The notes under the pieces were generated by a model. It was not told where the DNA came from. It was given only the letters and a program-made list of their open reading frames with translations, and did not search any database. Below are positions 20,385 through 31,202 of a stretch of DNA of 64,000 bases, in pieces. The position numbers and the translations under genes were made by a program. The DNA is taken from contig JAMWBK010000001.1 of NCBI GenBank assembly GCA_029953675.1, forward strand, positions 3,075,001 through 3,139,000, in the 5' to 3' direction. Positions within the stretch are counted from its first letter, which is position 1. Each line of letters begins with the position of its first letter. This stretch comes from Rhodosorus marinus (lineage: Eukaryota > Rhodophyta > Stylonematophyceae > Stylonematales > Stylonemataceae).

Positions 20385-21222
20385 TCCAGGAGCAGTCTAT
20401 GTACAAATCAAGGGCACACTACATTGACTGAATTCGCCAATGCCCGCGTCCTCGCAACCATTTCCGCCTTCCTTTGGAGAAGCCGTAACCGGACCTGCAT
20501 TCTCATTACTCGTGTCCACAGCAGACGCCCGCGAGAACGCGCAAATGTTGTCATTGCAGCATCCTTCATTTTTAACTCCGGGCGGCGAGCTGAACTTATT
20601 CAGGCACACGTAAACTGCCTTGAACGTGAATGGACCTTCCCTCGCGACCTGGAAGGGGTTATCGACGATTTCATCCCGGCATTCATTGGCTAAGCCTGCC
20701 TAGGCGCCTCTGAACTCCCACGGTGCGAACGCGATGAAAGCAAACTTAACGCAAGTTTTCTCGCCAAGCTCTACTATTCTTAGGCACAGAGTTCCCACGC
20801 GGACACCGTCAAGAGATCCGTTGCCCACCAGCTGGAAGCATGTCTGTTTCTCTTCGTTTCCAACCACGACACTGGAAAACTCATCCGCGTAGTCCTGGCA
20901 TGACAATTCATCTGCTATAGGGTCCTCACAGGTCAAGGGAAGAGCGCAACCAACTCTTCTGCGACCGAAAGCTCCCGTAGCCCTGGTCTCACAATGATCC
21001 ACACCAACAACCGGATACGCAGTTACCTCTAAGGTTCCACCGCCTGTGTCCCGCCCTGCTATCACGAACGAGTAGATACAGGCGGTATCGTTGCAGCACC
21101 CATCCTCGTTTGCTTCGGAAGACGCCTCGAATGTGTCCAGGCACACATTGAATGTCTTCGTCTGAAATTCTCCCTCCTCAGTAACCACCATGGGGTTGTC
21201 AGAAAAAGCTTCAAATTCGCAT
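20385..21222 (-). pseudogene. Broken gene of a secreted cysteine-containing family, two tandem domains
   Basis: Minus-strand coding sequence holds two homologous domains. The first (21215-20709) reads DNPMVVTEEGEFQTKTFNVC, then GCCNDTACIYSF, VTAYPVVGVDHCE, GCALPLTCED and ends KTCVKFAFIAFAPWEF. After one in-frame TAG (20708-20706) the same frame continues as NECRDEIVDNPFQVAREGPF, VYVCLNKF, GCCNDNICAFS and CSVPLICT, then stops. The upstream (N-terminal) part with any signal peptide is lost where a plus-oriented family B element begins at 21222. The domain (VCL..F...GCCN...C) resembles parts of the RTX-tailed gene at 24.0-25.2 kb. Function unknown; the single stop and the insertion suggest a young pseudogene. 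Confidence 0.75.
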
Positions 21223-22830
21223 CCAAGGGTTGGAGCACCACGGCGTCGGTTTCGGGAGCAACAACTTCGTCCAAGCCTCTTGCGAACGAGTTTTTGACTC
21301 GGCACAAGCAGCTCACTGACGCCATTGAGCGCCTCCCAGACAGCATGCTGCAATCGGTCTGCTTGCTTTCCCGCTGTTGTGCCGGTCCCCGACTCAACTA
21401 CTGGTTGCGTAGCCGACTGGGGTTCGTGGATCGCCGCCAAGGCCGACGAGATGACGCTGAACCACTGGGGCACGCTCTTGGATGAACCCCTCGACCTTGA
21501 AGCGGCTCCCGACCGGGACTTAATTCGTTGCCAGCTCGCTCTACCGTTGCGCTTAGAGGGATTTGGTGTCGCAGATCGGGGGCTCGTTTACTCGCCTGCA
21601 GCGGTCGCCTCCTGGGCAACCGCGCTCCGTACCTTGGTGACTTTCCGGATACAAAGTGCCTGCCTTTTGGCTCCAGCACTGACTAGCGAGGACCCAGTGA
21701 CCCTTTCGCCCCGGATTTTGACGATCTATGATGGTCTACAACAGGCGTTCCAGAAGTGCAACGCCGGACGAGAATCGATCCCGTTTTCGCTCCTGGCGGG
21801 AACTGCTATGGGGACGAACTGAGGCGATTGAGGACTCACCCATTGACAACGTTCTTGCCGATGAGGGAGAAGCTAGCCCCGGGTCACCTGTTGCAGATCA
21901 CCTAGGTCTGAGCTAATTGTGGAGCTCCCGCATTGATGTGATTCAACATAGCCTCACCTGGGGCCAACACAGTGCCGCTCACGCAATCTTGCTCAACTCT
22001 CCCCTCACACCGCCTACCACCCCCGCTCAGCTTCGCGGCATGGGAGGCCATCTCTCGCACCTGTGGTTAACCACTCTGCCTTCGTCGCCGGGTCACCGTC
22101 TCGATGCCTTCCAGTTCCGCTTCGCCGCAAGGATCTACTTAGGTTTTCCACAAGCCCCGTGGCACTCTAATCGTCCTTCTTTCTGTCAGGGATGTGAGAG
22201 CCGGATTGACGCTTGTGGCTACCACTTCTTGGGTTCATGCGGACTGTTGCGAGGTCTCCGCACTAGCGCCACACTCGTCTCAAGCACATCCTAAGCGGGG
22301 ATGTTTAACTCGGGTAGGGCATACGGTTGACGTGGAATCGGAACTACCCAGATCGGTCTCGGACACAGCGCCGCCCCGCTGTATCGCAGATCTTCTTGCA
22401 TCAGACTCTGCCGCCCGACGCTCAGCATATGTTGACCTCGCGATTACATGCCCTGTGGCGAGCGCCCATTTCACGGCTGCCGCCCGCCGCCGAGGGGCAG
22501 CCGCTTCGGCTCTTCGACGAGTGAAGGAACGACGGTATGCTGAGAGCATGGCCGCGTCTGCCCTACGCCGAGGGTCGCTCCCACCGGTTCCAGCCTTTCA
22601 TTGTGGAAAGCTTTGGTCATAGGGATAAGTCGGGTTTGGAGTGGTTGCGGAAATGTTTCGCTGAGCATCCTACTCAGTACTTGGTGCTTTTACGGCGTTT
22701 GAGTGCCGCCCTGTGGCGATATTCTAGCAGCATGCTTGCCGAGGCGCGCCATCGGCGCCTGGGTTTGCACGCCTCCCTCCCTAGTTCTTAGTTCCTTTTC
22801 ACGCCTGGCGTAGCGCTTCAGGCTATGCTA
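21222..22830 (+). mobile_element. Family B retroelement lacking the reverse transcriptase
   Basis: Begins GCATCCAAGGGTTGGAGCAC and runs through LTDAIERLPDSMLQS, DWGSWIAAKADEMTLNHWG, LDEPLDLEAAPDRDLIR, LRLEGFGV, the finger CQGCESRIDACGYHFLGSC, RCIADLLASDSAARRSAYVD and QPFIVESFGH to the tail GGCTATGCTAGTAAAGCCC. Frameshifts occur near 21.8, 22.25 and 22.56 kb. It interrupts the cysteine-rich gene on the other strand. Confidence 0.85.
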
Positions 22831-22839
22831 GTAAAGCCC

Positions 22840-22985
22840 AATGCCCTTGGCGCCTGGGTTTGCACGCTTCCCTACCTAGTTCTTAGTTCCTTTTCACGGA
22901 TTGCGTAGCGCTGTAGGCTATGCTAATAAAGCCAGTAAAGCCCAATAAAGCACAATAAAACCAGTACCAATAAAGCCAGTACTGA
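22840..22985 (+). mobile_element. Extra family B tail with a repeated AATAAAGCCAGT array
   Basis: A second B 3' end (GGCGCCTGGGTTTGCACGC to GGCTATGCTAATAAAGCCAGT) follows the first. It is extended by AAAGCCCAATAAAGCACAATAAAACCAGTACCAATAAAGCCAGTAC, at least four AATAAA-type units. Confidence 0.75.
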
Positions 22986-23495
22986 CTTGGGGGGGAGTGC
23001 TGAAAACCAAGTCAAAATCGTAAATGATTGACCAATGATTCAATCAACGATCAGCGGAGCCGGTCCGCTGAAGGTTATCCCGATGTAAGCGTGAGCGCCC
23101 TCGGGATGTAAGCGTGATTGTATTCCAGATGTAAGTGTGACTGTCATCCAAATGATGACTGTGACCCATCAAAGTGAGCTGTTTACAATTAGCAGTTGTG
23201 GTTTTGCACGCGGGTAGCTAGTACCCTGAACGTTTCCACAAGCGTATAAGTACGCATCGATTAGCGTTGTGCTTGTTGATCTGGCTTTGAATAAAGAGGA
23301 AGAAGTTTCATTGAATCGAAAGGCTTACTATACCCTGAGGACAGGATTTTATTGCACGACAACCTTGGCAAAGGAAGGGCGATTGGAATATGTACCGTGA
23401 TCCTAGAAGCGATCAGGTGTGGTTGGTTTGGAATAAAGTAGTAGACTCGGATCTACAAAACTCATCCATCTGGTTTTGTTAACAGTTTTAACGTA
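22986..23495. other. Interval without a gene
   Basis: GATGTAAGCGTGA-type motifs recur at about 23080-23150 (GATGTAAGCGTGAGC, GATGTAAGCGTGATT, GATGTAAGTGTGACT). Nothing else is supported. Confidence 0.45.
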
Positions 23496-23755
23496 CTACA
23501 ATGTCGCTCTCAGGCGATATTCTAACAATATGCTCCCCGAGGCCCGGCCACCACCGCCTGGGTTTGCATGCTCTTCTCCATAGTCCCTTTTACATTCGGC
23601 CAGCGCATCAGGCGATTTTAGTAAAAAACCCCGACTACAATCCGTCCCGGTTGTCCCTCAAATCACGTCGCTATTCAGAACGCATTTTCATTTTTCGTCC
23701 TTAGTCCGCATTACACCTTGCGTAGCGCTTAAGGCTATATTAGTAAAACCACAAC
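23496..23755 (+). mobile_element. Two diverged family B tails
   Basis: CGATATTCTAACAATATGCT to GGCGATTTTAGTAAAA (23515-23624) and TTGCGTAGCGCTTAAGGCTATATTAGTAAAACC (about 23717-23751) are decayed B 3' ends, older than the other copies by their divergence. Confidence 0.6.
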
Positions 23756-24019
23756 GGAAGGTAGCACAGCACTGTGGATAGGACTGATGATGTTCAAGTA
23801 TTGCATTCCGTCAATGTCCTCACCGGGGGCCTAGTCGCTGAGAACGTCATCCCCTGCACCAGGATTGAAATGATCAATCCAAACGTAGCCGTCAAGGACG
23901 TCATTTCCCCTCTTCCACTCCCTCCTTCTTCACTCCCCCGCCGTTCAATCTGTCATCTCCTCCATTGGACAGATCGGTTTCATATCCACTATCACTGGTT
24001 TAGCTAGCTAGCTGAGCTA

Positions 24020-25220
24020 CTAGTCGTAAAGTAAATCATCACCACTACCGCCGTCTAATGAGTCGACACCGTCGTCTCCCGACAAGATGTCGTTGTCATC
24101 CCCACCATAAAGACGGTCATTACCCCTTTGGCCATAAAGACGGTCATCACCAGCAAAGCCAAAAATAACGTCATCCCCTGAACCGCCGAAGATACGGTCA
24201 TTACCGTCCCCACCGGAGATAATGTCATAACCCTCATCGCCGTAGATATAGTCATCTCCACCAAGACCAAAGATCTCGTCATTGCCAGCGTACCCGAAGA
24301 TTATGTCGTCTTGCTCCGTACCAAGGATCAATTCGCTGTCACTAGTTCCGCGGATAATGCATGCGCACGAGCCAGGGCTCTTTATAATCTGGTGAAACGA
24401 GAATTCCCAAGCGGTGAGTTATCGACCAACCCAGTCCCATTTCGAGCAAAGGATATCGGCAAACACTCACCGCCACCTCGGGGCACAACGATGCTTCAAA
24501 ATCGTCGAGCTCAAGGCACATCGCATCGGGGCCGTCGCCAACGGCGCATTCGTCCCCAACATCGCCGCAGCAGCGGCACGTACCATCATCTCCCGTAAGA
24601 GCCATGCAGGAATTATTCAGCCCAAACGCATTGCAGCTGCACACGACCGGAAGCTCACAAACCGGAACGTCGAGTCCATAAGCGACTCTGAGCTCGCATG
24701 TACCGTCCGGAGTGGTCTCTACCCTAAACTCTTCGCCATCTAGTCCCTTGACGATGGCGTGGCCAATCCAGAACAGAGAGGAGTTTTCACAACATCCCAT
24801 CTCGTCCGCCACCATCTCGTCCTGACAGATGACCAAGCTCAATCTGTTCAATAAAGTGCCCTCCGGCTGCCCCCTAGAGGCCACCACCTTCGCAGCATTC
24901 CTTCGGTTGCGGTATTTCACCGGTTCAGGGATGAGCTCCTTCTTCGTGAAGATCCCCCCCCTGATGCTCACTAACGAGAACGAGTCAACCACATCGAATT
25001 CCATACGCACGCATAGTGGTTCTTTGTTGGGTTGGACCCGAACCGTGACAGTGCCAACCGTTTCCCCGTTGAAAACGAGGTCTTTGCTTACTCCCTCTAT
25101 GCTCTCAAGAAGCTGACCGGTGGTCACGGAGGCATCAGCACATGTCCTGGCGTCATTGGCATCCACGGATACAGCACAGATAAACAGTACCGCAAAATAC
25201 CACACCACCACCGCCTTCAT
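24020..25220 (-). CDS. Secreted cysteine-rich protein with C-terminal RTX calcium-binding repeats
   Basis: Two exons, 25220-24471 and 24388-24020, with an 82-bp intron (GTGAGTGTTT...TTTCACCAG). Splicing is phase 0 and gives 372 residues. Residues 1-21 are a signal peptide (KAVVVWYFAVLFICAVSV). Residues 25-170 contain PLCVRMEFDVV, VICQDEM, GCCENSSLF and CELPVVCSC, resembling the pseudogene at 20.4-21.2 kb. A CRCCGDVGDECAVG segment follows. Residues 273-372 are about eleven nine-residue GGxGxDx(I/L)x repeats (GYAGNDEIF, GGSGDDVIF, GQRGNDRLY). In the family such repeats bind Ca2+ in a parallel beta-roll and fold after secretion. An extracellular, calcium-dependent structural or adhesive role is inferred. 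No catalytic or toxin domain is visible. RTX arrays are mainly bacterial, so domain capture is possible. Confidence 0.87.
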
Positions 25221-25771
25221 CTCTTCGAAACGTTCTCAAGGGACTAGGGAAAAAATTGACCCCTCGATCGATAAAACTGATGACAAGAAACCCAAAAACC
25301 TCTCTCACGGCGTGCTGAATCCTTGCTTCTCATCCTCCGCTTACCCCACACCGCCTCCACGAAAGGGAACTAGCTCTTCGTACCTGATATATCATCCGCC
25401 AGGCCCTGTCCCTTGTAGTTTAGCTTATAGAAAATCAAACCCCCCCTTCCGCATTTATAGTAAACCAGCAAACCCTCCAATTAAACAAATTTATTCATAA
25501 GGACCACAACCACCATTTAGCGCGAAGTCATCCGGCCAACTTCTCTTTGTAGATTTTCATTCTTACTGCTTGTTGTCAGGAAAAAAAAAAAATTCGATCA
25601 TTGCACTGAATTGTGCTAGTAATTAGTCGGAACCAGACGGGACGGGCATAAATATTTAATTGTTTATTGATAATTCATGGATGACTTCTCATCGTAGTCG
25701 ACCAAGATACTACAGACCAACGTTACAGCGTTGCGACCTTAACCCCGGGGGGGGGGCTACAGGCCCTAGCA
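25221..25771. other. Upstream region of the RTX gene
   Basis: Holds the promoter of the minus-strand RTX gene. No gene seen. Homopolymer runs at 25581 (A) and 25748 (G9) are the only features. Confidence 0.4.
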
Positions 25772-25955
25772 ACACCTTCGGGAAGTGTTCTGCGAACGCC
25801 CTGAGCGTCTGTCGTCTTTGTTTACCCGTTTAAGTTTCTTGCTGTGGCGTATGAACGCTGTTTTGATGTTGGAAGCGCGATATCTTCGCCGCACTTAGTC
25901 TTTTTTTCCCCCTAGCGGTTTTGTCTTCAGTCCCTGATTAAACAAATTCATTCAT
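25772..25955 (+). mobile_element. Family C retroelement, 3' fragment
   Basis: GGGAAGTGTTCTGCGAACGC (codons of LRE(L)F(R)ERPER), TGGCGTATGAACGCTG, GATGTTGGAAGCGCGA and TTCAGTCCCTGATTAAACAAATTCATTCATT mark a 5'-truncated C copy ending at ATTCATTC. 25956-26284 beyond it has no gene. Confidence 0.75.
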
Positions 25956-26284
25956 TTTCAACACCTGGGTCCTGCTCGCAGCTTCCAAACAATCGTTTAC
26001 AAATTAACAACATTTTGGCTTTACGACATTTTGGCTTTACAACATTTTTCGAGCTACTATTGCATCGACATCATGTCCCCAGAGCCTGATACTCTGCCTC
26101 TGTGGTTGATTGGGCTACCGAACGTTGCCGCCATGACCTGTAGCTCACAACAGAAACAATCAGAGTTATCACTATCCCTCTGGTGCTCCGTCTGCTCTCC
26201 TGATCAACGCCCAATCCGAATCGCTATATTCGATTATCTGGTACGTGCGATCAGATTCTGATATGCTACCAGATTCCGAATATC

Positions 26285-29200
26285 CCGTAGCCTTTATTCG
26301 GCTGCTACCTACCGTACACTACTAAAACACTATGTACGCTCCATACCCAGACCCCTGTCCAGGGGTAGACATGAGGAGTGGTTAAGTGTCCCTTGCAGGT
26401 AACGGACGACTCTTTTCGCCTGTTCGTAATCACCTACCCTGTAACTACTCATCTTTCTCGCCAACTGTCCTACGGCGTGGGCAATGCTCGAGCGGGTTCT
26501 CGTGCTAATGTAGAGCAGAGAACCCACGAGCGCCTGGTAAGGTAAATTCGTCATCAGGTTCGCTGTAACGGTCTCTGCGCGCTCTTGGGTCGCCAGTGTT
26601 TTGAACTTCCGGCATCCAGACATGGCATAGGAGTGAATTAGCTCCTGCAAGTGCCCGCTCTGGTTGAGGTAGACAAATTTTCTCGGCCTATCCCTCACTA
26701 TCTTGACGCCCAAGAATCGTCCTCGCCAAGGAACTTCATTTCATACAGTTCGTTGAGCACCCTCTTCGCATCCGCTACGTCAGCCTTCCTACCGATCACC
26801 AGCCTCGTCAGGGAGTCGGCTTCACTTGCCAATGTCCGTCCAAATTGGAATGGCATCGTCGGCAATGTGTAGTCCAGTCTAGTCTCAGACGAGAAGCGGA
26901 ATAGAGCTACTTGCGTGTTCAGTTCTTGCGAGGGAAGATGTGCAATCTCCTCGAAGAGCTTGGCGTGGGTATTTTGGAGCTGACGTAAGGCTTCTTCCAC
27001 GTAGTGCCGAGTACCAATTGGGATAGAGTGGATGGTCACGCCTTCTCGGGAAACTTGCACATCTGCGTTATCTCGTGTGACCAGGCGCGCGGACTCGAGG
27101 TGATACCCGAAGACTGAGCACTTCTGAGTTTGTAGTTGGGCTTCGAGGGTCGGTAGAGTAGTTTTGCTCCAGAGTAGTGCTGCTTTCAGGGTCTTCAGGG
27201 GTCCAACCAGCGTGATAACATCATGTATCGCAGCTATGGTCAGGTGGGGCAATTGGCTCCGGAGCGCTTCCAGAATGGTGCCAGGGATAGGGCATGTAGG
27301 GCAGGTCCTAGCGGGTCTCCTTGCTGTACCCCGGTGGTCGCCTGCAGGTGTAGGCGGTTTTTGCTCAGGTGGCCTTCCTTGTCTTTGGGACGCCACTCCA
27401 AGAGCGTAGGGGAGTGTTCACAGTGCCTGCCATACCCCAGTCTGTAGATGGTAGCCAGTTCCGGATAGGGTTGAACGCATTGGCAAGGTCCAGCCTGAGT
27501 ACTGCCGATCATGGTTCGCAGAACAGGTGAGCGTGGACGGCGTGTAGTGACTTTTCGCAAGGCGCCACTTACTGCTAGGCCAATCTGCAGCGGTATTAGT
27601 AGCTCGCGGAGGCGCTTGGTAACCGAACTCAGGACCAACTTTGTCGCCAGTTTCCGGAGGACCTCTGGAACTCCGATCGGGCGAACTGCTGGCTTCGCCG
27701 GTCGTGGGTTGGTGGTAGAAGGCTTGACAAACGGCAGTAGTCGACTGCTGCGCAATGCCCTAGTCAAGGGGTCCGGAAATCGCTCGGGTGCCGTGGAAAG
27801 TTGTCTTATAAAGCGTAGCAGATGTGGTTGTACCTGTAAGTGTCCTCCCCGGAGGCCACTGGGTCAAGGGCTCTTGCCTTTCGGTTGTCTTGCGAGTTTG
27901 GCGAGGAGGCCCTCGTCGGCAGCTTGTCCAGCCAGGCAGCGCCCTCTGAGCTTTGCGTTGTCTCGTCTGAGAAGTTTCTGTAGAGCCTGCAATTGAGTCC
28001 GGGAGTGGTATCTCTTCAGGTTCCGGAAACAGATCTTCTAGCTGGTCCCGACGTTTGACTTGCTAGTTCCGAGGCCGTGAGGGCATGTGCTGCGTCTGAG
28101 AGTCGGCCCAGGTGTGCGAGCTTCAGGGCTTGTTTCCGGCGCCAATGTGCTTGTTACTGGGATGTGCCTGCATCCCGGGTCTCGCGAGCAGGTTTCGGCC
28201 GCTCCACATACTCCCCCAAGGCCGTCCCTACCGTATAGAAGTCCCCCGCGAGAATGTGTCCGACCTGCGTGCCAATGGAGAGCTCAGTATCAGGCCGGGG
28301 AGCCCGACAATGAGTAGGCTGGCGTCTGCTGGTGCCGTAGTGTCTCGAGCGAGCTGCAGGGCAGCACTGAAGAGGCGGCTCCAGTGATTGACCTGAGCTT
28401 CGGGGATAAACCTGCGCGTACGCACAGGGCAGTGTACAATGGGGGTCCATAGCCTGCCTCCGTCCGTGACCTCGTTGACAAATTCCGTCCAGCGTTTTAT
28501 CCAGTTCCGACAATTGAAGAAGAACAGAGGCTCTTCTCGTGGTCTTTTAGTTCCCCTTCGTCGGCTCGGCATCAATGCTGGGTTGCGTCCTGACTTTCCT
28601 GGAGCTCCATGGCCTGGGAATTGGGGGCGTTGTCCGGCTTGTCGTCAATGGATGCCGACGGCATCTCAGCGTCCATACCTGTGCCTGCCGCTGTCACTCG
28701 CGTGCGCTTCGGTTGAGGAGCTCCGCATTGGGGTTGCTTCTTCAACGTCCTCCTGAGGTAGTCGGGATGTCGCGCTGGAGGCACCCGGGGCGTCGGCGGT
28801 TTCATGGGCTGCCTGTGCATCCCTCTGAGGGGACGAGGCTTCTGGGCCTGCGTGCGCAGCAGTTGCAGGCTCAAGGGGTTCCACACACTCCCCGGCCACC
28901 GGTGGCGGGTGTTGCAGTGCATCTAAGTCCAAGGTCTTTTGAATGGCTGCTAGCGTGTTGAACGATAGATGCCGTTTCCCGAGCCGCGTACGAATCCGGA
29001 TGATGTTCGATGGCCCGATTCAGTGTCTGTGCCGCGATTTCTGCGTGTGGAATGCGTTGTCTTTCGTTATAGCCCAGAACGTTGTCTGGGTCCAGGGCCT
29101 GGCGGGTGCACAAGGTCACTTGCCTGTCGGGGTAGCGCAGGGTAACTGAGCCGAAAATCCCTGTCGTGAAGACTCCCCGGGTAATGGCGTTTTGACGGAC

Positions 29201-29927
29201 GCTTCTCCGTCCGTCCACCAAGGCCGGAATTGGACTTCGTCGCCTCTGCCTGCGGCTTTCTGCGCTGCGAACTCGGCGTACTTTGGCCGTGTGCTGCTGT
29301 TCCCGACGGCAGGGAATGCTTCTGTGTAGTGTGCCGGGGCTAGGACACCTGTCCCTCCCGAAGTTAATTGTTGATGGGTTCTGGCGCATATTGATTGACT
29401 GCCGCCGTCCGCGGGTGCTGCTCTGGGAGTTGAGGAGAGCTCGTAGTGGCTGGTCCACCTTGCCACATATGTGGTTTTTGTGCTAGCTCATTGAGACGTC
29501 CTGTCACTCCTTGCAGTTCTTTCGAACAATTTATGCGCGAATAAAGGGTGAAGACTGCCTGGTAAAAGTCGACGATGTCAGACTCGCCAATTCCGGTCTT
29601 GGTAGCACTGGTCGTCGCTGTGTAGCTGGTGGAGAAACGCGGCAGCTGAGTCGGCTGCAGCCTGCCCCTCTGCTCTGTTTTCTGCAGTCTTATCTGCGTC
29701 CTGTTCTGTCGTTGCCATGTTCCTCTGTTCTTCTCCGTATACTGGTGATGGTGCTGGTGCAGAGGCTCTTTCTCCTGTGGCGTAACCCCGAGGGCGGGTT
29801 TCCCGGGAGCAGAAGAGGCTCCGGGTACGGCCCGCGTACCTCCTTCTCTATCATTTACGAATTTATTTCCAAACCGCTATATTTTCCGATTTCCCCCAAA
29901 CTCCACCGACCCCAGACTACCCCAGAC
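26285..29927 (-). mobile_element. Family A retroelement, near full-length but broken
   Basis: Runs from a 5' junction at ACCCCAGACTACCCCAGACT (about 29.92 kb) to the tail GTAGCCTTTATTCGG (26.29 kb). N-terminal frames (29.4-28.1 kb) are arginine- and proline-rich with no clear domain. The reverse transcriptase shows RPIGVPEVLRKLATKLVLS (27.67 kb) and ATTGVQQGDPLGPALHALSL (27.3 kb). The AAIHDVITLVG block (27.2 kb) sits where YxDD is expected and reads IHDV. Next is EGVTIHSIPIG and ELNTQVALFRFSSETRLDYTL. The finger and endonuclease are missing, replaced by a copia fragment. Confidence 0.75.
26330..26815 (-). mobile_element. Ty1/copia reverse transcriptase fragment
   Basis: LVIGRKADVADAKRVLNELY and EMKFLGEDDSW, then after a frameshift GVKIVRDRPRKFVYLNQSGH, LPYQALVGSLLYISTRTRSS and DYEQAKRVVRYLQGT. 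This is the C-terminal half of a copia-type RVT_2 domain (W.LG..I.RD, YR..VGSLLY.....RPDI, RYL.GT). It is the only LTR-type element seen, has no LTRs in the window, and is embedded between the body and tail of a family A copy. Confidence 0.85.
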
Positions 29928-30577
29928 TAACGTAACCCGTAGTTTTCAAAGCACTTCTCTGGCTCCTGTTCGATGTCCATAAAGTTCCACCTGTTCAGCC
30001 ATCTTGCTATCTCCGTGCATACCTCGTCATGCCTACGTTCCCACAGGCCAGTCGACGTGAGGCAATGATGAAAGCGCGTTGTAGTCCATTAGCACCGTGT
30101 TTACCACGGCATCGAGTGCACTTTTCCGTAGTCCGCAGCCACGGAATCGCAGCCCCAGTAGTTGTCGGATATTCACCTGCTTTCGGTCGATCTCAACTTT
30201 TTCGGCTCCAGCGTCGGCAGTTCTCGCAACCAGACTCCCGATCCAGAGCCCGCGGCGGACCTGATTCGAGCACGATGTTCGCCGGAGAAGATGCGCGGAT
30301 TGGTAACCAAGCGATGAAATCGCAATGGTGTGCCTCCCGAGAGAGAGTTTGTTGTGTAGAACCATTCTTCCAATCGCCACAGTCTTCTGGGGCGTCTCCT
30401 GGGGGGTTTTCCCTAGTCTGCTGCAGGGTGGCGAGTCTTCTGATCCGGGGCGGAGTTTCGACTCGCAGAATGCGTTGTATTGCTCGAGCAGATGATGGGA
30501 TCTGGTCTGCGAGTTGTTCTGTGGACCATTTTAGTCGCGTCAGGGTGTGCGTAGCCAGAATTCTGTATGTATAACCC
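29928..30577 (-). mobile_element. Family A internally deleted derivative
   Basis: Bounded on both sides by the CCCCAGACTAAC(GTAAC) junction motif. Minus frames include RFRGCGLRKSALDAVVNTVL, matching RFRDCGRRRSVLGTIVHTVQ in the 11.3-12.5 kb copy, so only a C-terminal part is kept. Confidence 0.65.
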
Positions 30578-30640
30578 CAGACTAACCGAACCCCGTAGCC
30601 TTTATTCGGCAACTACCTACCGCAGCGCCCTAAGGACAAC
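30578..30640 (-). mobile_element. Family A 3' tail, minus
   Basis: ACCCCAGACTAACCGAACCCCGTAGCCTTTATTCGGCAACTACCTACCGCAGC is the reverse complement of the A tail. It abuts the 5' side of the next A derivative. Confidence 0.75.
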
Positions 30641-30871
30641 TCTTCCGAATAATGTTCTACGAATAATGTTCTAGATCATTCTTCCAAACAAATTTCCAGA
30701 TGACAGAGACAATGAATGAATCCTCAACAAACGTGTTTTTAATCGGAGACTGAAAAAGGTCGTTTCTGGCTCTTTGAGTTACCAAAAAAAATTAAGTTAT
30801 GTTCATTCTCAGCAAAAATGAGGCATCGTCAGGGCAATGAAGTGATTGATGCCCCGTTATTAAATGAATGA

Positions 30872-31190
30872 TTGTGTTTAATCGGAGACTGAAAAAAACC
30901 CGAGGGGAAAAAAACGGGCTACGATCGCGAAGAGCGCGCGCCTCCAACATCAAAGCATCGTGCATACGCCACAGCAGAAAGCTTAGTTGGGTAAACAGCG
31001 AGGAAAGACGGTCAGGTCAGGGCGTTTTCGGAACAGCTCCCGAAGCCAACGAGAACCCACGGAATCCATAAATCCGAAACTCTCAAAGATCAACGGGACC
31101 AGGCGAAACCTTAAAAGTCCGTGAGCATCAGGGGCGGGAAGGCCGGAACGGTAGTCAGCAATTGAGAGCTCAGACAGCCACCCAGACTCT
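30872..31190 (-). mobile_element. Family C retroelement, 3' fragment, minus
   Basis: Tail TTTAATCGGAGACTGAAAAAAAC next to AATGAATGA. Coding remnant RLVPLIFESFGFMDSVGSRW, LRELFRKRPDLTVF. A shorter solo C tail (TTAATCGGAGACTGAAAAAGG) lies at 30738-30760, also beside AATGAATGAATC. Confidence 0.8.
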
Positions 31191-31202
31191 GCAAGCGAGA
31201 TC

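Noticed and set aside
20700-21473. 257-codon frame as a complete gene
   Set aside because: Its first 85 codons are antisense to a family B element; only the part from about 21215 down is the cysteine-rich protein.
24020-24331. RTX repeats as a separate bacterial gene or contamination
   Set aside because: An in-frame GT..AG intron links them to a signal peptide and a domain with a neighbouring relative; no secretion operon or toxin domain is near.
26698-27396. Single gene spanning the A-type RT and copia codons
   Set aside because: The two halves belong to different retroelement classes; the open frame across the join is coincidental.
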